Source: Candidatus Latescibacterota bacterium (GTDB lineage: Bacteria > JAAXHH01). From it: a stretch of DNA of 11,810 nt. This document shows positions 7,286 through 11,810 of the stretch, piece after piece. How positions within the stretch are numbered: position 1 is the stretch's first letter; the number at the start of each line of letters is the position of its first letter. A program made the position numbers and the translations under genes. The stretch lies in NCBI GenBank assembly GCA_022821935.1, contig JAJECR010000078.1, positions 1-11,810 of the forward strand. Reading direction: 5' to 3'. The notes below the pieces were generated by a model, which was not told the origin of the DNA, did not search any database, and saw nothing but the letters and a program-made list of their open reading frames with translations.

Positions 7286-7351
7286 TCCGGATTGCACCTG
7301 TCACCCATCCGGATTGCGCCTGTCACCTATACTTCTGAAACAAGTCACCAG
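7286..7351. repeat. Tandem 22-bp repeats in the AGCS transporter promoter region
   Basis: Two units at 7286-7307 and 7308-7329 start TCCGGATTGC and end CTGTCACC plus two bases, matching at 20 of 22 positions. A third, decayed unit at 7330-7351 matches about half its positions but keeps GTCACC in exact phase, so GTCACC occurs at 7300, 7322 and 7344. A 22-bp period places the copies on nearly the same face of the helix, as expected of regulator-binding sites. It is unrelated in sequence to the 23-bp block on the other side of this intergenic region. Confidence 0.75.
7328..7333 (+). promoter_or_regulatory. Candidate -10 element (TATACT) for the AGCS transporter gene
   Basis: TATACT starts one base before the second 22-bp repeat ends. 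It would start transcription near 7340 and leave a leader of about 27 nt with a GAAAGAGG ribosome binding site. No good -35 hexamer lies 16-18 bp upstream; the repeats occupy that place. This suggests, without proving, a promoter that depends on an activator bound to the repeats. Confidence 0.4.
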
Positions 7352-7366
7352 CGAAAGAGGTACGCC

Positions 7367-8710
7367 ATGGATGCCGTCCTGCGCGTGATATCCGATTTCA
7401 TGTGGGGACCCTGGACGATCGGCGTGCTCGCCGTCCTGGGCCTCATGCTCACCTTCGCCAGCAGAGGGGTCCAGTTCCGGAAGTTCGGCACAGCCGTAGG
7501 CCTCGTCATGCGGGGCGCCCTTCGGCGGGACAAAGGCGAACGGGACTCGGGCGACATATCGCCCTTTCAGGCTTTGACCACGGCCATGGCGGCGACCATC
7601 GGCAACGGAAACATCGCTGGTGTGGCTACGGCCATTGCGGTCGGCGGACCGGGCGCCGCCTTCTGGATGGCGGCCATGGCGCCGCTCGGCATGGCGACGA
7701 AGTACGCCGAAACCGTACTGGCCCTGCGATACCGGGGAAAGACCCGGGACGGCCTCATGCTCGGTGGCCCCATGTCCTATTTGAAGGAAGGATTGAATCT
7801 GCCCACCATCGGTGCGATCTTCGCGCTCTGCGCCACGCTGGGCGGCCTGGGCGGCGGCAACATCGGCCAGGCGAACTCCATCGCCCTGGTGCTGAACACC
7901 CAGTTCGACGTGGCCAAGTGGATCACCGGTGGCCTGCTCACACTCATACTCGCCGTGGTAATCATCGGCGGGATCAAGCGTATCGGCCTGGTCGCCGAAC
8001 GCCTCGTCCCCACCATGGTCCTCGTCTATGCGGCCAGCGTGGGTTACGTCGTCATCGTGCACCTCGACGCGCTGCCGGCCGCCCTCTGGCTGATCGTGGA
8101 GAGCGCGTTCACCCCCGTGGCCGCGGTTGGGGGATTCGCCGGCGCTACGATTGCCCGGACGATTCAATACGGCATCCGCCGGGGCGTCATATCCAGTGAA
8201 GCGGGCCTCGGCAGTGCGGGGATCGCCCACAGCGCCGCCCAGACAAGCGACCCGTTGCGGCAGGGATACATTTCCATGATCGGGGTTTTCATCGACACGA
8301 TCGTCGTATGCTCCATGACCGCCGTAACGGTGGTCATCGCCGGCGTATGGCACAACGGCGAGATCAGTACCGCCCTCGTGGCCTCCGCGCTAAACACCTC
8401 GATTCCCTTCGGCGGAGCCATCGTCGCGCTTTGCTCCCTGATGTTCGGATTCACCACGATGGTCACGTGGTCCTACTACGCCGAACAGGGGCTGCGATTC
8501 GTGACGGATTCCCGGGGCGTGGTCTGGGGCATCCGGATCACCTGGTGTGCGGCCGCCTTCTTCGGGGCGGTTTACGAGGCCCGGGTGATCTGGGACCTCG
8601 GCGATATCATGGTCGCCTGCATGATGTTTCCGAACCTGGTGGGGCTGATCGGCTTAACCCGCGAAATTCGCGTGGTATCAGCCAACGAAGGCGCAGCCGG
8701 GGCTGCTTGA
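7367..8710 (+). CDS. AGCS-family sodium:alanine/glycine symporter
   Basis: The 447-residue membrane protein matches the alanine or glycine:cation symporter family (AGCS), which imports small neutral amino acids with sodium across the inner membrane. Family signatures are SPFQALTTAMAATIGNGNIAGV (65-86), AVGGPGAAFWM (91-101), GMATKYAETVLALRYR (108-123), GGPMSYLKEGL (133-143), ISSEAGLGSAGIAHSAAQT (275-293) and WSYYAEQ (368-374). Length and the roughly ten or eleven hydrophobic segments are normal. GNGN at 79-82 stands where many members have GTGN. The ATG at 7367 is chosen because GAAAGAGG (7353-7360) lies 6 nt before it and the protein begins just ahead of the first helix; the open frame upstream runs through the 22-bp repeats. 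It is monocistronic, divergent from the oxidoreductase unit. No intrinsic terminator is obvious after it. Confidence 0.93.
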   Translation: MDAVLRVISDFMWGPWTIGVLAVLGLMLTFASRGVQFRKFGTAVGLVMRGALRRDKGERDSGDISPFQALTTAMAATIGNGNIAGVATAIAVGGPGAAFWMAAMAPLGMATKYAETVLALRYRGKTRDGLMLGGPMSYLKEGLNLPTIGAIFALCATLGGLGGGNIGQANSIALVLNTQFDVAKWITGGLLTLILAVVIIGGIKRIGLVAERLVPTMVLVYAASVGYVVIVHLDALPAALWLIVESAFTPVAAVGGFAGATIARTIQYGIRRGVISSEAGLGSAGIAHSAAQTSDPLRQGYISMIGVFIDTIVVCSMTAVTVVIAGVWHNGEISTALVASALNTSIPFGGAIVALCSLMFGFTTMVTWSYYAEQGLRFVTDSRGVVWGIRITWCAAAFFGAVYEARVIWDLGDIMVACMMFPNLVGLIGLTREIRVVSANEGAAGAA

Positions 8711-8766
8711 CGGGACCATGTTTTTAAGGTATATTACCGGCGGGTTGGACCGGTGCGAAAAAAACC

Positions 8767-8795
8767 GAACCATTTTACGTTCCGGACCCTCTTAA
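8767..8795 (+). promoter_or_regulatory. Possible ECF-type promoter before the sigma factor gene
   Basis: GAACC at 8767-8771 and TCTTAA at 8790-8795 resemble the -35 and -10 elements of extracytoplasmic-function sigma factors, at a plausible spacing. If real, the sigma-ftsH pair could be autoregulated. TAATAT at 8793-8798 overlaps it and could act as an ordinary -10, but lacks a good -35. The gap (8711-8866) is short and AT-richer than its flanks. Confidence 0.25.
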
Positions 8796-8866
8796 TATAG
8801 TGAATGGTTTTCGCGGTACGTTTCCGCGCTTTATGAGGTACACGCCCCCAAACGCAGGCACTCGAA

Positions 8867-9472
8867 ATGGCACATGCAGCGGACGGACCCATCATCGCAA
8901 ACGTGCTGAACGGTTGTCCGGATGATTTCGAGAAGCTGGTTAAGCGGTATGACCGTGAGATCAGGCGAATCGTCGGATCCATGGTCAGAAACCGCCAGGA
9001 CGAGCAGGACATCGTTCAGGACGTGTGGCTTGCCGCTTACCAGCGCCTGGCCTCTCTGCGCGACCCGGAACGGTTTCCCCAGTGGCTGCGCGTCATCGCG
9101 CGCAACCGGTGCCTTGCCCACGTGGGTGACCCCCGGAACCAGGGAGAAGCGTGGTCCGAGGTGGAACCCGGGCATCAGGCCTGGCCGGGAGACGAGCATC
9201 GGAAACGGGCAAACAGCCGCAGGCTGCATAAGGCGGTCGATACGCTTTCCCAGGCGCTCAAGCGTACCGTGGCCATGTACTATTTCACCGGTTATTCCTG
9301 TGACGAGGTCAGCACGAGGATGAATGTCCCCGTGGGCACGGTGAAACGCAGGCTCTCGGAAGCGCGCGGCAAACTCCGAAGCATGTTCAGGGATTGGTCG
9401 CAATATTCCGCCGAGGGCAGCCTGGATCTTCGCCACCTCATCGTCGCCGCGCCGATCTGCACCGGATTCTGA
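8867..9472 (+). CDS. ECF-type (group 4) RNA polymerase sigma factor
   Basis: The 201-residue protein has the two-domain structure of sigma-70-family ECF sigma factors. Region 2 (about 18-86) contains DDFEKLVKRYDREIRR, the core-binding and -10-recognising DEQDIVQDVWLAAYQRL (45-61) and PQWLRVIARNRCL (71-83). A polar linker (87-115) follows. Region 4 (117-172) has the helix-turn-helix YSCDEVSTRMNVPVGTVKRRLSEARGKL (143-170), which reads the -35. There is no region 3. A 28-residue tail (174-201) follows region 4, ending in a hydrophobic LIVAAPICTGF. The ATG at 8867 has only a weak AGG 8 nt upstream. No anti-sigma gene with a membrane or zinc-binding domain lies beside it; instead ftsH begins 40 bp after its stop. 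It may act in stress or envelope control, by analogy with ECF factors. Confidence 0.92.
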   Translation: MAHAADGPIIANVLNGCPDDFEKLVKRYDREIRRIVGSMVRNRQDEQDIVQDVWLAAYQRLASLRDPERFPQWLRVIARNRCLAHVGDPRNQGEAWSEVEPGHQAWPGDEHRKRANSRRLHKAVDTLSQALKRTVAMYYFTGYSCDEVSTRMNVPVGTVKRRLSEARGKLRSMFRDWSQYSAEGSLDLRHLIVAAPICTGF

Positions 9473-9512
9473 GACGCCAACCCACCGAACGAATCGAGGT
9501 CTTCAACCAGAT

Positions 9513-11624
9513 ATGTCCCAGCCTCCACAGGACCGGAATCAACACCCGCCCCGAAACGAACGGCAGCCTCAGCCCGACAAGACGAAAAAGAACCGCTCGA
9601 TCCTGATCTGGCTCGTCCTATTCCTGTTTTTCCTGATGGCCGCCCAGTTCCTGCCCAGACGCGGCGACAACGTCGCAACGGTGTCGTACACGCAGTTTCA
9701 GCAGTTTCTCGAAGCCGACAACATCGAGCAGGTCATCATTACCGAGAAGCTGATCACGGGCACGTTGCGCCAGAACTCGTCCGCCGTGATTGAAGGCGCG
9801 AACCAGAGCCTGCGCGAGTTCAAGGTGTACATCCCCTTCGACGACCCGGAACTGGTTTCGGACCTCATGGCCAGAAACGTGATGGTCACGGCCGAGCCGG
9901 AGGCCACCAACTGGGTCGGCTACCTCATCGCCGCCCTACCCTGGCTGCTGTTGATCGGGTTCTGGATATTCATCCTGCGGCAGATGCAATCGGGCCAGCG
10001 CGGTATGTTTTCTTTCGGCAAGAGCCGGGCCAAAATGATCGTCGAAGACCGGCCATCCATAACATTCGCCGACGTGGCGGGCGTCCTCGAGGCCAAGCGC
10101 GACCTGCAGGAAATCGTGGAATTCCTGAAGAACCCGGAGAAGTTCCACGCCCTCGGCGGCCGCATACCGAAAGGCGCCCTGCTGCTGGGTCCGCCGGGCA
10201 CGGGGAAGACCCTGCTGGCCAAGGCCGTGGCGGGTGAGGCGGGCGTGCCCTTCTTCAGCATGAGCGGTTCCGACTTCGTGGAGATGTTCGTCGGCGTCGG
10301 CGCCTCCCGCGTGCGCGACCTCTTCGACCAGGCCCGTCAGAACGCCCCGTGCATTATTTTCATCGATGAAATCGACGCCATCGGACGCCACAGGGGCGCT
10401 GGACTCGGCGGCGGGCACGACGAGCGGGAACAGACCCTGAACCAGTTGCTGGTGGGTCTGGACGGATTCGAGAAAACGGATTCCATCATCGTGATCGGCG
10501 CCACGAACCGGCCCGACGTGCTCGACCCCGCCCTCCTTCGCCCAGGCCGCTTCGACCGGCATATCGTCGTCGACCGGCCCGATGTGGTGGGCCGGGAAAA
10601 GATCCTGGAGATCCACGTGAAGGGCCGCAACATCCCGCTCGACGATTCGGTCAAGCTGGACGTACTGGCCAAAGGCGTGCCCGGGATGGTCGGAGCGGAT
10701 CTCGCCAACATGGTGAACGAGGCGGCGCTGATCGCGGCGCGGTACGATCACTCCACAGTAACGAGCGACGACTTCGAAGAGGCGAAAGAGAAGATCATGA
10801 TGGGCTCGAAGCGTCAACTCGTGATCAGCGACAAGGAGCGGGAGATCGTGGCCTTCCACGAGGCCGGCCACGCCCTGGCCTTCGAACTCATACCCGAAAT
10901 CGACCCGCTGCACAAGGTGACGATACTGCCCCAGGGCAGGGGCCTGGGTGTGACCATCCCCCTGCCGGAAGAACGCTATCTGCAGTCCCGCTCGTACTGC
11001 CTGGGCACGATGGCCGCCGCGCTGGGCGGCCGTGCGGCCGAGCAGATTGTTTTCGGGGAGGTTACGTCCGGCGCGCAGAACGACATCGAACAGGTCACCC
11101 GGATCGCCCGTCACATGGTCTGCGATTGGGGAATGAGCGAAGAACTGGGCGCCACGGCGCTGGGCGAGAAAGAACACGAGGTCTTCCTCGGCCGGGACAT
11201 CGCCCACCAGGCGAATTACAGCGAAACGACCGCCCATCGTATCGACCAGGAAATCCAGCAGTTCGTGACCGTGGCCGGTGAAAGGGTTGAAAAACTGCTC
11301 AAAGACTACAAGTCCGAGCTACACGTCGTGGCTAAAGCCCTGCTGGAGCGCGATTCACTTTCGCGGGACGAGGTGGCCCTGCTCATTGAAGGCAAGACCC
11401 TGCCCCCGTTACCCCCCGATACGAATGATGCCACTGAGTCTAAGGAGACAAAGGAAGAAGCAGGAGAAGCTTCCGTACCAGAAACGCAACCCGGGGACGG
11501 CAACGGGGCCGTAGCCGTGGACGGCCAGGAGCAGGAGACGGAGAACGGCCAGGAACGGGAGACGGTGGAAACACCGGACCCGGAAGCAGAACCCGCCGCT
11601 CCGGTGAGATCGACGAAGTCCTAG
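9513..11624 (+). CDS. ftsH: ATP-dependent zinc metalloprotease FtsH
   Basis: The 703-residue protein is a complete FtsH, the membrane-bound AAA+ protease that extracts and degrades membrane proteins and unstable regulators. A Pro/Gln-rich, charged N-terminus (1-28) leads to helix 1 (30-47), a periplasmic domain (about 48-132) and helix 2 (about 134-155). The AAA+ module has Walker A GPPGTGKT (226-233, Lys232), Walker B IIFIDEID with Asp285-Glu286, and the second region of homology ending LRPGRFDR (Arg346 and Arg349 fingers). The protease has HEAGH (His449, Glu450, His453), and the third zinc ligand is Asp524 in NDIEQ. All key residues are intact. Residues from about 627 form a long acidic, low-complexity tail. 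GAGGT lies 12 nt before the ATG, a long spacing. It probably shares a transcript with the sigma gene and ends at a strong terminator. Confidence 0.97.
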   Translation: MSQPPQDRNQHPPRNERQPQPDKTKKNRSILIWLVLFLFFLMAAQFLPRRGDNVATVSYTQFQQFLEADNIEQVIITEKLITGTLRQNSSAVIEGANQSLREFKVYIPFDDPELVSDLMARNVMVTAEPEATNWVGYLIAALPWLLLIGFWIFILRQMQSGQRGMFSFGKSRAKMIVEDRPSITFADVAGVLEAKRDLQEIVEFLKNPEKFHALGGRIPKGALLLGPPGTGKTLLAKAVAGEAGVPFFSMSGSDFVEMFVGVGASRVRDLFDQARQNAPCIIFIDEIDAIGRHRGAGLGGGHDEREQTLNQLLVGLDGFEKTDSIIVIGATNRPDVLDPALLRPGRFDRHIVVDRPDVVGREKILEIHVKGRNIPLDDSVKLDVLAKGVPGMVGADLANMVNEAALIAARYDHSTVTSDDFEEAKEKIMMGSKRQLVISDKEREIVAFHEAGHALAFELIPEIDPLHKVTILPQGRGLGVTIPLPEERYLQSRSYCLGTMAAALGGRAAEQIVFGEVTSGAQNDIEQVTRIARHMVCDWGMSEELGATALGEKEHEVFLGRDIAHQANYSETTAHRIDQEIQQFVTVAGERVEKLLKDYKSELHVVAKALLERDSLSRDEVALLIEGKTLPPLPPDTNDATESKETKEEAGEASVPETQPGDGNGAVAVDGQEQETENGQERETVETPDPEAEPAAPVRSTKS
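11520..11567 (+). repeat. Two 24-bp direct repeats in the ftsH acidic tail
   Basis: The units at 11520-11543 and 11544-11567 both contain ACGGCCAGGA and GGAGACGG. They encode DGQEQETE and NGQERETV, an eight-residue duplication in the low-complexity C-terminal tail of FtsH. It is likely a recent slippage duplication in a region under weak constraint. Confidence 0.75.
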
Positions 11625-11672
11625 GAACACCGGGGGAATTGAAGCGGGCGTTATAGTTGACGGAAGACCGCT

Positions 11673-11711
11673 AAACGGGGGGCGTGAGAGGTATCACACG
11701 CTCCCGTTTTT
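11673..11711 (+). terminator. Strong rho-independent terminator after ftsH
   Basis: The left arm ACGGGGGGCGTG (11675-11686) pairs with CACGCTCCCGT (11697-11707) as an 11-bp stem with one bulged G and one G-U pair, closing a loop of 10 nt. A run of T follows (TTTTTG, 11707-11712) and matching A residues precede the stem. It lies about 50 bp after the ftsH stop codon and 15 bp before the next start codon. Confidence 0.9.
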
Positions 11712-11725
11712 GTATTTAGGATATC

Positions 11726-11810
11726 ATGATAGCAGACAGGGACTACCAACGCGGTGCTTTGCACACTGTCAAACGCATCGGTGATGTTGTTCACCGTCCT
11801 GTCAATCGGT
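11726..11810 (+). CDS. 5' end of a gene cut by the window edge, possible aminoglycoside phosphotransferase-like protein
   Basis: From ATG 11726 the frame is open for 28 codons to the right edge. AGGA at 11718-11721 lies 4 nt before the ATG. The visible residues include HTVKRIGDVVHRPVNR. This resembles the opening of small APH-fold (aminoglycoside phosphotransferase family) proteins, where a short strand is followed by an R-G-D-x-V-x-R-P pattern. That match is from memory of the family and rests on about 15 residues, so the product name is tentative. The gene starts only 15 bp after the ftsH terminator, leaving little room for its own promoter outside the terminator itself. Confidence 0.45.
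   Translation, partial: MIADRDYQRGALHTVKRIGDVVHRPVNR

Noticed and set aside
8735..8765. Inverted repeat ACCGG / CCGGT followed by an A run after the symporter gene
   Set aside because: The stem is only 5 bp with a 9-nt loop, and the homopolymer is A, not T, on the coding strand, so it does not work as an intrinsic terminator for the symporter gene.
9936..11237. 433-codon minus-strand open frame
   Set aside because: It is entirely antisense to the FtsH catalytic core, whose motifs are all intact. It is a compositional shadow.

Overview
This is a GC-rich stretch of bacterial chromosome, densely coded on both strands. It contains no rRNA, tRNA, CRISPR array, insertion sequence or phage gene that I can see. 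A lipobox on the ABC substrate-binding protein and a full FtsH fit a diderm-type bacterium. DUF2961/GH172, paired Gfo/Idh/MocA-like proteins and an oligopeptide-type ABC transporter without ATPases recall uncultured heterotroph phyla such as Latescibacterota or Poribacteria. That placement is inferred from gene content only.

Layout. (1) 1-535, minus: 5' part of a DUF2961 (GH172-type) protein that runs off the left edge. (2) 660-1283, plus: a small cytoplasmic DsbA/FrnE-like thiol oxidoreductase, divergent from gene 1 and with a good sigma-70-type promoter. (3) 7067 down to 1390, minus: a five-gene unit with 4-base stop/start overlaps. Its order is Gfo/Idh/MocA-like oxidoreductase, degenerate Gfo/Idh-like partner, DppC-type permease, OppA/DppA-type lipoprotein, DppB-type permease. 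No ABC ATPase is present. (4) 7068-7366: divergent intergenic region with two unrelated tandem-repeat blocks, four units of 23 bp on the oxidoreductase side and two clear (plus one decayed) units of 22 bp on the transporter side. (5) 7367-8710, plus: AGCS-family sodium:amino-acid symporter. (6) 8867-9472 and 9513-11624, plus: an ECF-type sigma factor 40 bp ahead of ftsH, closed by a strong intrinsic terminator at 11673-11711. (7) 11726-11810, plus: start of another gene, possibly a phosphotransferase, cut by the right edge.

How it may work together. The leftward unit looks like uptake plus catabolism of a small solute: a lipoprotein and two permeases import it, and the Gfo/Idh-like pair would act on it or a derivative. 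The sugar-active DUF2961 gene nearby is compatible with a carbohydrate-related substrate, but the substrate cannot be read from sequence. The rightward sigma-ftsH pair looks like an envelope or protein quality-control module. The most unusual points are the degenerate oxidoreductase partner, the tandem repeats placed in both divergent promoter regions, and the sigma factor coupled to ftsH with no anti-sigma gene. I see no clearly new multi-gene system beyond these.
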